A DNA stretch of 64,000 nt from Hymenobacter cheonanensis (GTDB lineage: Bacteria; Bacteroidota; Bacteroidia; Cytophagales; Hymenobacteraceae). Each line of letters opens with the position of its first letter. Within the stretch, counting starts at the first letter, position 1. Of the stretch, positions 49,533 through 57,412 are shown in pieces. The notes beneath the pieces are model-generated. The model saw only the letters and a program-made list of their open reading frames with translations, was not told the DNA's origin and ran no database searches. The DNA lies in assembly GCF_030581075.1 (NCBI RefSeq), contig NZ_JAUQSW010000004.1, positions 124,001 to 188,000 on the forward strand. Direction: 5' to 3'. A program made the translations under genes and the position numbers.

Positions 49533-50516
49533 CTACTGCTGTTGTTGCTGCTGTTGCTGCTGTTGCTGCTCCCAGTCGAGGTATTTACGGTAAGAGTTGA
49601 CGGCAGGGGCGGGGCTAGGGGCTTGCTGCACGTAGGTAGGCTTATCAGATGGCTCGTTGCCGGCAATGGGACGGCCGTTTTCGATGTGTACCGTCACTTC
49701 CAGGGTGTGGGCGCCGGTGCCTTTGTAGGTGCCCTTCACGGGGGTGCAGTCGGCAAAGTGGCGGCCGAGGGCCATGCGCACGTGCCCGTCGTTCACGATG
49801 CAGTTATTGGTGGGGTCGAGGCCTAGCCAGCCGTAGAAGGGGATGTAGGCCTCGACCCAGGCGTGGGTGGCGCCGGCCCCGCGCACGCCCTCCTCGCGGG
49901 GGCACACGTAGCCGCTCACGTAGCGGGCGGGCAGGCCATTGAGGCGCAGCAGGTGCAGCAGCAGGTGGGCAAAATCCTGGCACACGCCCGCCCGCAGCCG
50001 CCAAATATCTTCAATGGGCGTTTCAATACTCGTCACGCCCTGCTGATACTGGAAGTTATCGTGCACGTACTCCGATAGTTCGAGCGCCTGCTTCAGCGGC
50101 TTGGCCCCGAACGTGACGATGCCCCCTAGCGCCGCCCGCAGCTCGGCTTCGACGTCGGCGGGCGGCACTTTCAGAAAGTCCATGAAGGCCACGTCGGCGC
50201 GCAGGCCGGCCAGGTGGGCCCACTGGGCCTCAGCGGTTTCGGCATCCATCGGAAACTGGATGGCGTGGGTTTCGACCTCGGCCAGCGAGTCGATGACCAA
50301 CTCCGAATGCGGCTGAATAAGCGAAAACACGCCCACCTGGTTGCCAAAGTAATCGGTGAACAAGGCCACTTCGGGCTGCCCGGTAATGTTGACGGTGTGG
50401 TTTTTCACGGTCAGGCGCGCATCGGGCAGCGGGTATATCATCAGCTGGTTGGCACAGTCGATAACGGGCGCGGCGTAGGCGTAGCGCGTGCGGTGCTGAA
50501 TTTTATAAGTAGCCAT
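49533..50516 (-). CDS. Cytoplasmic transglutaminase-family protein with polyglutamine tail
   Basis: A 327-aa transglutaminase-core protein without signal peptide. The N-terminal beta domain (YKIQHRTRYAYAAPVIDCANQLMIYPLP) and the core with Cys in GVCQDFAHLLLHLLRLNGLPARYVSGY, His in GATHAWVEAYIPFYG and Asp in LGLDPTNNC are typical of the bacterial family found beside alpha-E and circularly permuted ATP-grasp proteins. It is the third gene of that operon, 12 bp after the alpha-E gene. The C-terminus is unusual: WEQQQQQQQQQQQ, 11 consecutive Gln written with mixed CAG/CAA codons just before the stop. The tail is probably disordered and may vary in length between strains. Confidence 0.92.
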   Translation of the reverse strand: MATYKIQHRTRYAYAAPVIDCANQLMIYPLPDARLTVKNHTVNITGQPEVALFTDYFGNQVGVFSLIQPHSELVIDSLAEVETHAIQFPMDAETAEAQWAHLAGLRADVAFMDFLKVPPADVEAELRAALGGIVTFGAKPLKQALELSEYVHDNFQYQQGVTSIETPIEDIWRLRAGVCQDFAHLLLHLLRLNGLPARYVSGYVCPREEGVRGAGATHAWVEAYIPFYGWLGLDPTNNCIVNDGHVRMALGRHFADCTPVKGTYKGTGAHTLEVTVHIENGRPIAGNEPSDKPTYVQQAPSPAPAVNSYRKYLDWEQQQQQQQQQQQ

Positions 50517-50528
50517 ACCTGCTCACTA

Positions 50529-51452
50529 TCAGTTGAAATAAGACGTGCTGAGCGCCGCCGTAATATCGAGCAGCTCGCCCTTCACCTGCCCCAAAAACGA
50601 CCCTAGCGCGCCGCCCTGCTGGGCCTGCAAGGTGCTGTAGGCCACTGTAGTGCGCGCCTTGCCGATAAGAAAGCGCAGCTGCTCGTAGCTCTCGGGCCGG
50701 CTCTTATCCTTAAGGCGCTCGCAGTAGCGCAGCAGCTGGCCCAGGCTATAGAGCAGCGAGTGCGGGAAGTCGGGATTATACAAAATCAGCTCCAGCACGC
50801 TGCTCGCGTCGAGTTGGCCCTGGTAGGTTTTTACGTACAATTCATACCCTAACAGGCTGTAGAGCAGGTAGCGCAGCTCGTGGTTGCCGGCCTCGGGCTC
50901 GCGCTCAAACAGGTGCTGATTGAGGCGCAGCAGCTCCACGGTTTGCAGGGCGCGCTCCAAAAATTTGCCCAGCTTGAGGAAGATATAGCCTTCATCGCGC
51001 GGCATGGTGTTTTGCACCGTGCCTACGTACAATACGCTTTGCCTCAGTAAATTATCTAGGCCCGACACGGGGTCTTCGCCCAGCGTTTGGTGGGCTAGCG
51101 CATCGTGCCGGATAAGGTGGTAGTAGTCGTTCAGCGTCTGCCACAGTTCCTTGGTAATGTGGTCTTGCACAGCGCGCGCATTCTCGCGGCCCTGCACAAT
51201 GTTGCGGTAGGCCGAGGCCGCGTTGTCGCGGTCGAACAGCAGGTGGTAGAGTACCTGCGGCGTGTGCGGCGCGCGCCTGGCCAGCTCCTTTTCACTGAGG
51301 TCGCCGTAAGTCAGCAGCAGCGGCTGCCAGCCCCAGTAGTGCGGCTCATCCTGCGAGGCAATATACTGAATACGAATAGTTTGCAGCATGACCTGGGTGC
51401 GCTCCATGTAGCGGCCCAGCCAGTAGATAGTATCGGCAACGCGAGAAAGCAT
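50529..51452 (-). CDS. Alpha-E domain protein
   Basis: A 307-aa all-helical protein opening MLSRVADTIYWLGRYMERTQVML, the signature of the alpha-E domain family. Other conserved points are ENARAVQDHITKELWQTLNDYYHL and GKFLERALQTVELLRLN. Its biochemical role is unsettled. Comparative work places alpha-E proteins with an ATP-grasp ligase and a transglutaminase-like peptidase, suggesting formation and editing of a small peptide or protein tag. It sits between those two genes (21 bp after the ATP-grasp gene, 12 bp before the transglutaminase gene), consistent with that operon model. Confidence 0.93.
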   Translation of the reverse strand: MLSRVADTIYWLGRYMERTQVMLQTIRIQYIASQDEPHYWGWQPLLLTYGDLSEKELARRAPHTPQVLYHLLFDRDNAASAYRNIVQGRENARAVQDHITKELWQTLNDYYHLIRHDALAHQTLGEDPVSGLDNLLRQSVLYVGTVQNTMPRDEGYIFLKLGKFLERALQTVELLRLNQHLFEREPEAGNHELRYLLYSLLGYELYVKTYQGQLDASSVLELILYNPDFPHSLLYSLGQLLRYCERLKDKSRPESYEQLRFLIGKARTTVAYSTLQAQQGGALGSFLGQVKGELLDITAALSTSYFN

Positions 51453-51473
51453 AGGTAGGGGCTAATGAGTCGA

Positions 51474-52919
51474 TTAGGCGCCTAGCACCCAGGTATCTTT
51501 GCTGCCGCCGCCCTGCGACGAGTTTACAATCAGCGAGCCTTCGCGCAGGGCCACCCGCGTGAGGCCGCCCGGCACAATATCAATGCCGCCAGGCCCGCAC
51601 AGCGCAAACGGCCGCAGGTCGATGCGCCGCGGCTGGAGCTTGCCTTCGATGTAGCACGGCGTAGAAGAGAGGCTGATGATGGGCTGGGCGATGAAGCTGC
51701 GCGGGTCGGCCAGAATGGCGGTGCGGAAATCGTCCATTTCCTGCTCGGTGGCCGCGCTGCCAATGAGCATGCCGTAGCCGCCGCTTTCGTTGGTGCGCTT
51801 GATAACCATCTTATCCATGTCCTTGAAAACCAACTCGCGGTGCTCCGGATGCTCCAGTTGGTAAGTGGGCACGTTTTTCAGAATTGGCTCCTCGTTGAGG
51901 TAGTAGCGTATCATGTCGGGCACGTAGCAGTACACGGCCTTGTCGTCGGCCACGCCGTTGCCCATCGCGTTCACTATCGCCACGTTGCCCTTGCGGTAGG
52001 CCCAGTACAGGCCCGGCACGCCGAGCGCACTATCGGGCCGAAAGGCCAGCGGGTCGAGAAACTCGTCGTCGACGCGCCGGTAAATGACGTCTACTTTTTC
52101 CAGGCCGCGCGTGGTTTTCATGTACACAAAGTGGTTGTGCACAAGGAGGTCGCGGCCCTCTACCAGTTGAATGCCCATGAGGCGGGCTAGGGTGCTGTGC
52201 TCAAAATAAGCCGAGTTGTAGATGCCCGGTGAGAGCAGCACCACCGTGGGGTCGCTCGTTTGGCGGTCGGCCAGGGCCAGCAGGTTGCGGTACAATAAAT
52301 CGGGGTAGTCCTTGACGGGCAGCACGTTGCTCTTGGGTAGCAAGTCGGGGAAAATGCGGTACGTAATGCTCCGATTTTCCAGCATATACGACACGCCGGA
52401 GGGCGTGCGCAGGTTGTCTTCGAGCACGTAAAACTCGCCGTCGTGGTCCCGAATAAGGTCCACGCCCGCTACGTGGGTATACACGTCGTGCGGCACGTTC
52501 ACATTCACCATCTCGCGCAAAAACTGCGGGCACGAGTACACCAGCGCCGCCGGCACCACGCCATCCTTGATGATAAACTGCTGATGGTAAATGTCTTTGA
52601 GAAAGATATTGAGCGCCTTCAGCCGCTGCTTAATGCCCGCCTCTATGCGCAGCCACTCGCTGTTGGAGATAATGCGCGGAATAATATCGAACGGAAATAT
52701 CTTTTCAATACCCTCGCCGCTGCTGTACACGGTGAAGGTAATGCCTTGGCTCATAAAGAGTTTCTTGGCCAGCTCGTCCTTGCGGGTCATCTCGGCCCCC
52801 GCCAGGCCCGCAATGGCTGCCACAAAGTGCTGATACTCGGCCCGCACACCTTCGGTCCGAAACATCTCGTCCCACACCTGGGGCTGATTCTGGTAAGAAG
52901 CTAGTAATGGGTTAGACAT
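51474..52919 (-). CDS. Circularly permuted ATP-grasp protein
   Basis: A 481-aa protein of the circularly permuted type 2 ATP-grasp family, first gene of the ATP-grasp / alpha-E / transglutaminase operon. Typical segments are FPFDIIPRIISNSEWLRIEAGIKQR near residues 75-100, YVLEDNLRTPSGVSYMLENR around 165-185 and the later GNGVADDKAVYCYVPDMI. The Lys/Glu-rich nucleotide site is in MVIKRTNESGGYGMLIG. It is predicted to ligate an amino acid or amine to a peptide carboxylate using ATP; the substrate is unknown. The ATG at 52919 fits the family start (MSNPLLASYQNQPQVWDEMF). No clear promoter motif was found upstream. Confidence 0.94.
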   Translation of the reverse strand: MSNPLLASYQNQPQVWDEMFRTEGVRAEYQHFVAAIAGLAGAEMTRKDELAKKLFMSQGITFTVYSSGEGIEKIFPFDIIPRIISNSEWLRIEAGIKQRLKALNIFLKDIYHQQFIIKDGVVPAALVYSCPQFLREMVNVNVPHDVYTHVAGVDLIRDHDGEFYVLEDNLRTPSGVSYMLENRSITYRIFPDLLPKSNVLPVKDYPDLLYRNLLALADRQTSDPTVVLLSPGIYNSAYFEHSTLARLMGIQLVEGRDLLVHNHFVYMKTTRGLEKVDVIYRRVDDEFLDPLAFRPDSALGVPGLYWAYRKGNVAIVNAMGNGVADDKAVYCYVPDMIRYYLNEEPILKNVPTYQLEHPEHRELVFKDMDKMVIKRTNESGGYGMLIGSAATEQEMDDFRTAILADPRSFIAQPIISLSSTPCYIEGKLQPRRIDLRPFALCGPGGIDIVPGGLTRVALREGSLIVNSSQGGGSKDTWVLGA

Positions 52920-53149
52920 TAGGGGCAGCAGTTTGGTAAAAGGCCATCAGCCAGCAAAACATGCACGTATGCGGCTAGCTAGGGGCTAAATAAACGGCTA
53001 AAAAATTCAAAAGGCTACTGTCTCGGGTGAATGCCCCTTCCGTTATAGGGTGCTTTAGGTAAAATACCGATTTCGTAAGAAAATAAGGGCTAAGCCCAAC
53101 CACTGCCTTTGGCTCCCCGTTGAGCAAGGCAATTTTTAGCGCTATTTCC

Positions 53150-54241
53150 GTGAAGCTTTTTACCTGCACCCACTGCGGCCAAGTGCTGTATTTTGAAAAC
53201 AGCCGTTGCGAAAAATGCCAGTATTTGTTAGGGTTCGAGGCTACCCGGCGGCAGCTGCTGCCGCTGGAGGCGCCGCCCGATGGCCATACCTTCCGCCTGT
53301 ATGGTGAGCCCGATGGCCCCACGTACGCCTACTGCGCCAACCACGAGCACGGTGTGTGTAACTGGCTGGTACCCAGCGAGAGCACCACGCCGTTTTGCCC
53401 GGCCTGCGCCCTCAACCGCACCATTCCCGACTTGGCGCACCCCGGCTACCTGGCCCGCTGGCGCGACCTGGAAACGGCCAAGCACCGGCTCATTTATAGT
53501 TTGCTGTGCCTGCACTTGCCCGTGGTGAGTAAAAGCGTGTACCCCAAAGAAGGTCTGCAATTCGACTTCAAGGCCGATGAAAGCCCCGGGCAGCGCGTGC
53601 TTACGGGCCACGACAACGGCCTCATTACCATCAATATCGCCGAAGCCGATGCCATCGAGCGCGAGCAAGCCAAGCAGTCTATGAACGAGGTGTACCGCAC
53701 GCTGCTGGGGCACTTCCGGCACGAGGTAGGTCACTACTATTGGGACCGCCTTATTGCCGACTCGCCCAACCTGGATGGCTTCCGGCAACTGTTTGGCGAT
53801 GAGCAGCTAGACTACGGTGAGGCACTCAAAAAGCACTACGCCCGGGGCGCCCCGCCCGACTGGCCGCAGCACTACATCAGCGCCTACGCCAGCAGCCACC
53901 CCTGGGAAGACTGGGCCGAAACCTGGGCCCACTACCTGCACATTCTCGACACGCTGCAAACCGCTTATGCCTTCGGCCTGCGCCTCGACCCGCTCGACGC
54001 GGCCCCTGGCCAGGGCCTGCGCGCTGCTATGCAAGACCCCTATCAAGTGGCTGACTTCGGGCAGATTATGGCCATGTGGCTGCCCCTGACCTTCGCCATG
54101 AACAGCCTCAACCGCAGCATGGGCCAGCCCGACCCGTACCCGTTCATCATCAGCCCGGCGGTGGCCGATAAGCTGGCCTTTATTCATAAGGTGGCCGGTG
54201 GCCGCGGGGGGCTAGCTCCGGCCCAGCAACTCGGACAGTAA
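53150..54241 (+). CDS. Putative zinc-binding metallopeptidase with zinc ribbon
   Basis: A 363-aa cytoplasmic protein. The N-terminal zinc ribbon (FTCTHCGQVLYFENSRCEKCQ) and a second Cys cluster (CANHEHGVCNWL...FCPACALN) precede a metallopeptidase-like domain with H191-E-V-G-H195 (FRHEVGHYYWDRLI) and a downstream acidic helix WEDWAETWAHYLHILDTL. This matches the family annotated as putative zinc-binding peptidase (DUF-type), role unknown. The preferred start is the GTG at 53150, which places the zinc ribbon at the N-terminus (MKLFTCTHCG); a TTG at 53120 is also in frame. A near-consensus -7 box (TGCCTTTG, 53104-53111) supports it. The 3' end overlaps the convergent Ppx gene by 30 bp. Confidence 0.87.
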   Translation: MKLFTCTHCGQVLYFENSRCEKCQYLLGFEATRRQLLPLEAPPDGHTFRLYGEPDGPTYAYCANHEHGVCNWLVPSESTTPFCPACALNRTIPDLAHPGYLARWRDLETAKHRLIYSLLCLHLPVVSKSVYPKEGLQFDFKADESPGQRVLTGHDNGLITINIAEADAIEREQAKQSMNEVYRTLLGHFRHEVGHYYWDRLIADSPNLDGFRQLFGDEQLDYGEALKKHYARGAPPDWPQHYISAYASSHPWEDWAETWAHYLHILDTLQTAYAFGLRLDPLDAAPGQGLRAAMQDPYQVADFGQIMAMWLPLTFAMNSLNRSMGQPDPYPFIISPAVADKLAFIHKVAGGRGGLAPAQQLGQ

Positions 54242-55165
54242 GCCTTCCTTGAGGGCGAAGGCGGAGGTGGTAATCTGGGTTAACTCGTAGGTAGTCAGTA
54301 CGTACTTTACAATAACGCTGGCTACTACCAGCATATCGGCCCGCATCGGAAACATGCCGGGCAGGGCCACGCGCCCATCGTGGTCGAGGGTGAGGAGCTG
54401 GGCGAACTGCTGCTCGAAGTCGGCCAGTGGCAGTGCGGTGCTGGGCGGCAGGTCGGCCTCGCGGCGCACCTGGCCCACGCTGAGGTCGGCCAGGGTGTCG
54501 AAGCTGCCCGAGCTGCCTACCAGGCTGGCCAGCGGGCCGTGCGCGGCCACGGCGGCAGTGAGGGGGGCTAGCTTATCGGCCAGGTATTCGAGCTCGGCCG
54601 CCACCTGCTCGCGCGGAAACACGCCGCTAGGGTCAGGGAAAAACTTGTCGAGCAGGCGCTGAGCGCCAATTTCAAAGCTGTGCTTCCAGAAAATGCTGTC
54701 CTCATTAGCGATGATAAACTCGACCGAGCCGCCGCCGATGTCCATCAATAAATGCTTGGCCTGCCCCAGCGGAATGGCCTGCCGGATGCCTTTGGCAATA
54801 AGCTCGGCCTCGCGGCTGCCGGCAATCACTTCGACCTGAATGCCGGTGCTGTCCAGGATATCGCGCACGAGGTCGGGGCCGTTGCGCGATACGCGCATGG
54901 CGCTGGTGGCCGTGGCGCGCACCTCCGTAACCTGGTGCAGCTCAATCTCTTCCTTGAAGCCGCGCACCGTTTGCAGGGCGCGGGCGTAGGGCAGGGGCGC
55001 AATTTCACCCTTGCTGATGCCGCCTTCGCCCAGGCGCACGCCCACTTTGGTGCGCACCAGCACGTGCGGCGGCTGGCCGGGCCGGTCTTCCACAATCAGC
55101 AGGTGGAAGGTATTGGTACCCATGTCGATAAGGGCTAGCCGGCGGTGATGAACGGGGGCGTGCAT
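54212..55165 (-). CDS. Exopolyphosphatase / Ppx-GppA phosphatase family
   Basis: A 317-aa sugar-kinase/actin-fold phosphatase. The phosphate-1 motif is ALIDMGTNTFHLLIVE near residues 11-26, the catalytic region VIAGSREAELIAKGI follows near 114-128, and the second phosphate motif is MDIGGGSVEFII near 141-152. It is the short form without C-terminal HD domain, as in the single-domain Ppx of many Bacteroidota. It cleaves terminal phosphate from polyphosphate or the 5' phosphate of pppGpp; sequence does not separate the two. It is followed by, and overlaps tail-to-tail by 30 bp with, the zinc-peptidase gene, and lies 15 bp downstream of the GNAT gene on the same strand. Confidence 0.9.
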   Translation of the reverse strand: MHAPVHHRRLALIDMGTNTFHLLIVEDRPGQPPHVLVRTKVGVRLGEGGISKGEIAPLPYARALQTVRGFKEEIELHQVTEVRATATSAMRVSRNGPDLVRDILDSTGIQVEVIAGSREAELIAKGIRQAIPLGQAKHLLMDIGGGSVEFIIANEDSIFWKHSFEIGAQRLLDKFFPDPSGVFPREQVAAELEYLADKLAPLTAAVAAHGPLASLVGSSGSFDTLADLSVGQVRREADLPPSTALPLADFEQQFAQLLTLDHDGRVALPGMFPMRADMLVVASVIVKYVLTTYELTQITTSAFALKEGLLSELLGRS

Positions 55166-55180
55166 AAAAAATAAATCAAA

Positions 55181-55714
55181 TCAGAGTTGCTTGTGCATCT
55201 GCACAATAGGAAGGGTTTGCCCATCGGGCAGCACCGGCGAAAGCCGCGCACCGGCCGCGTAGCCCAGCGCGGCATACAGCGGTTCGCCGGGCAAGGTAGC
55301 CGCTAATTCCAGGCGTTGAAAGCCGGCCTGGCGCGCCGCGGCCTCGCACACCGCCAGGATGGCCCGGCCCACGCCCTGCCGGGCCCAGCTCGGGTGCACA
55401 AAAAATGCCCGGATGCGCGCCGCATCCTGGGCGGGGTCGAGGAGCGGGTCGGCGGCGACCTTGTGCTGGTCGCCGCCGTAGAGTGTGTGGCGCCGGCTCC
55501 AGCCGCCGCAGCCCGCCAGGTGGCCGTCGATTTCGGCTACGTAATAGGTGCCATCAATTATTAGCTGCGTATCCACGCCAAAAACGTAGCGCAGGGCACT
55601 GTCAATTTGGGCCGGAGCGTAATACGCCACGCTCAGCTGCCGCACCGACTGCTCGATGAGCGCATTTAGCTCGGCCACTTCACCGAGGCGGGCGGGGCGC
55701 GTGTGCACCGGCAT
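55181..55714 (-). CDS. GNAT-family N-acetyltransferase
   Basis: A 177-aa acetyltransferase opening MPVHTRPARLGEVAELNALIEQSVRQLS. The acetyl-CoA-binding motif is FFVHPSWARQGVGRAILAVCEAAARQAG (V-x-P-x-x-x-x-x-G-x-G) and a following strand-helix FQRLELAATLPGEPLYAALGY is standard. A conserved YYVAEIDGHLAGCGGW strand precedes it. The substrate cannot be deduced. It is the middle gene of a minus-strand run: methyltransferase (12 bp upstream), this gene, then the Ppx-like gene (15 bp downstream), so the three are probably co-transcribed without an obvious shared pathway. Confidence 0.9.
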   Translation of the reverse strand: MPVHTRPARLGEVAELNALIEQSVRQLSVAYYAPAQIDSALRYVFGVDTQLIIDGTYYVAEIDGHLAGCGGWSRRHTLYGGDQHKVAADPLLDPAQDAARIRAFFVHPSWARQGVGRAILAVCEAAARQAGFQRLELAATLPGEPLYAALGYAAGARLSPVLPDGQTLPIVQMHKQL

Positions 55715-55726
55715 GGCTAAAGGGCG

Positions 55727-56647
55727 CTAGGTGGCAAAGCGGCAGAAGGTGCCCAGCGGCAGCTTGCGCTGGCCGGCGTCGTGCAGGTATATCTCACCCA
55801 GCTCGCGCACGGCCTTTTTGCCCGGGAAAATAGCCTGGGTCAGGTTGTCCAGTATCAGCCCCGAAAAGCCTAGCGAATACAGGTTCACCACAAAAAAATG
55901 GTCTTCCGGGTCGAGCAGCTGCTGGCTGAGCTTGAGCAGCTCGTTCAGTTCATCTTCGAGCTGCCACTTCTCGCCGTTGGGGCCGCGGCCGTAGGCGGGC
56001 GGGTCCAGGATGAGGCCCTGGTACTTGCTGCCGCGCTTCACCTCGCGGCGCACGTATTTCATGGCGTCTTCCACGAGCCAGCGCACGCCGTCGAGCTGGC
56101 TGGCCTCCATGTTGTCGCGGGCCCAGAAGTTGACCTGCTTCACCGAGTCGAGGTGCGTAACGTCGGCGCCGGCGGCGCGGGCCGCTAGGGTGGCCGCGCC
56201 GGTATAGGCGAATAAATTCAGCACGCGCGGCAGCTGGGCGCGGCGCGCTTTCGTCTGGTTATAAATGAATTGCCAGTTGGGGTCCTGCTCCGGAAACAGG
56301 CCCACGTGCTTGAACGAGGAGAGCCCTAGCCGAAACTTCAGCCGGAGGCCGCCGGGCCGCTCGTAAGCGATAACCCATTGCTCGGGCATCCCTTTCTTGA
56401 GGCTCCACTGGCCTTTTTCGGTGCTGCCGGGGGCGCGGGCAAAGGTGGCATCGGCCTGCTGCCACTCGCTGGCGGGCAGGTGCGCATCCCAGATGGCCTG
56501 CGGCTCGGGGCGGGCCAGCACGTACTTGCCAAAGCGCTCGAGCTTCTGAAAATTGCCGCTGTCGAGCAGCTCGTAGTCGGGCCAGGGAGAGGTGGTGAGA
56601 AAATCGTACACGAGCCAGGAAACGGAATGAGCGGGCGCGGGGCCCAT
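55727..56647 (-). CDS. Class I SAM-dependent methyltransferase, RlmI-like
   Basis: A 306-aa methyltransferase. The AdoMet-binding motif I is VLNLFAYTGAATLAARAAGADVTHLDSVKQV around residues 145-175, and motif IV is LILDPPAYGRGPNG around 220-233, as in RlmI/RlmK-type rRNA cytosine or guanine methyltransferases. The N-terminal part (DYELLDSGNFQKLERFGKYVLARPEPQAIWD) is a PUA-like extension seen in this group. An rRNA base is the likely substrate, though the protein is shorter than RlmI (about 396 aa). It is first in a three-gene minus-strand run with the GNAT and Ppx-like genes. Confidence 0.89.
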   Translation of the reverse strand: MGPAPAHSVSWLVYDFLTTSPWPDYELLDSGNFQKLERFGKYVLARPEPQAIWDAHLPASEWQQADATFARAPGSTEKGQWSLKKGMPEQWVIAYERPGGLRLKFRLGLSSFKHVGLFPEQDPNWQFIYNQTKARRAQLPRVLNLFAYTGAATLAARAAGADVTHLDSVKQVNFWARDNMEASQLDGVRWLVEDAMKYVRREVKRGSKYQGLILDPPAYGRGPNGEKWQLEDELNELLKLSQQLLDPEDHFFVVNLYSLGFSGLILDNLTQAIFPGKKAVRELGEIYLHDAGQRKLPLGTFCRFAT

Positions 56648-56800
56648 GCTAGAATCGGCAAAGGTCGGGCGAGCGGCGGAAAGATGCAGATTCTTTCAGT
56701 CTTTTTAAACCAGCTTGGGTGGATTGCGTAAACACAGCCAGACCTGCGGCTTATTTAATAAGCCTTTGATTACCAAATAATTAATCTAAAATTCATTTTT

Positions 56801-57319
56801 ATGCCTGCCACCCAAGAAAAGCTCGCCAAGCCTACGTTGTTGCACACGCCTTCAGACCTCGACGAGCAAGGCCGCGCCAAACTCAGCGACAGCCTGAACC
56901 TGCTGGTTTCGGACTTGTTCGCGCTTTACCTCAAGACCAAAAATTACCACTGGCACATGAGCGGTCGCCATTTCCGCGACTACCACTTGCTGCTGGATGA
57001 GCAGGCTGACCAGATTTTCGGTATCACCGATGAAGTAGCTGAGCGTGTGCGTAAGCTGGGCTACCCCACCATTCATTCGATTGGTGAAATAGGCCGCAAG
57101 CAGCGCGTAAAAGACAACGATGACGTGTTTGAGAACCCGCTCGATATGCTCATCGACCTGCAAAACGAGAACCGCACCCTCGTGCACAACATGCGCGAGA
57201 CGCACGAAATTGCCGATGATATCAAGGACGTAGCTACTGCTAGCCTGCTCGAAGTGTATATCGACCAGGCCGAGCGCCGCGCTTGGTTCCTGTTCGAGGC
57301 TAGCCGCGATATCAACTAA
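56801..57319 (+). CDS. dps: Dps-family ferritin-like DNA-binding protein
   Basis: A 172-aa mini-ferritin expected to form a dodecamer that oxidises iron with hydrogen peroxide and protects DNA. The inter-subunit ferroxidase ligands are present by comparison with the family: H50 (KNYHWHM), H62 (DYHLLLDEQ), D77 and E81 (ITDEVAER). The rest is the four-helix bundle. The N-terminal ~20 residues with two Lys could contact DNA. The upstream region is AT-rich and the gene stands alone, ending in a strong terminator 28 bp after its stop, as expected for a stress-induced monocistronic unit. Confidence 0.95.
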   Translation: MPATQEKLAKPTLLHTPSDLDEQGRAKLSDSLNLLVSDLFALYLKTKNYHWHMSGRHFRDYHLLLDEQADQIFGITDEVAERVRKLGYPTIHSIGEIGRKQRVKDNDDVFENPLDMLIDLQNENRTLVHNMRETHEIADDIKDVATASLLEVYIDQAERRAWFLFEASRDIN

Positions 57320-57347
57320 GCAGCTGCTAAGTAGGGTTATAAGAAAA

Positions 57348-57387
57348 GAGGGCTGCCCGGTACGTACCGGGCAGCCCTCCTTTTTTT
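57348..57387 (+). terminator. Terminator after dps
   Basis: A perfect 32-bp palindrome (GAGGGCTGCCCGGTAC and its complement) followed by a run of seven T's. It lies between dps and the convergent SDR gene. Confidence 0.92.
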
Positions 57388-57412
57388 GCTATTGCGCGGC
57401 AGCCAACTGGCT

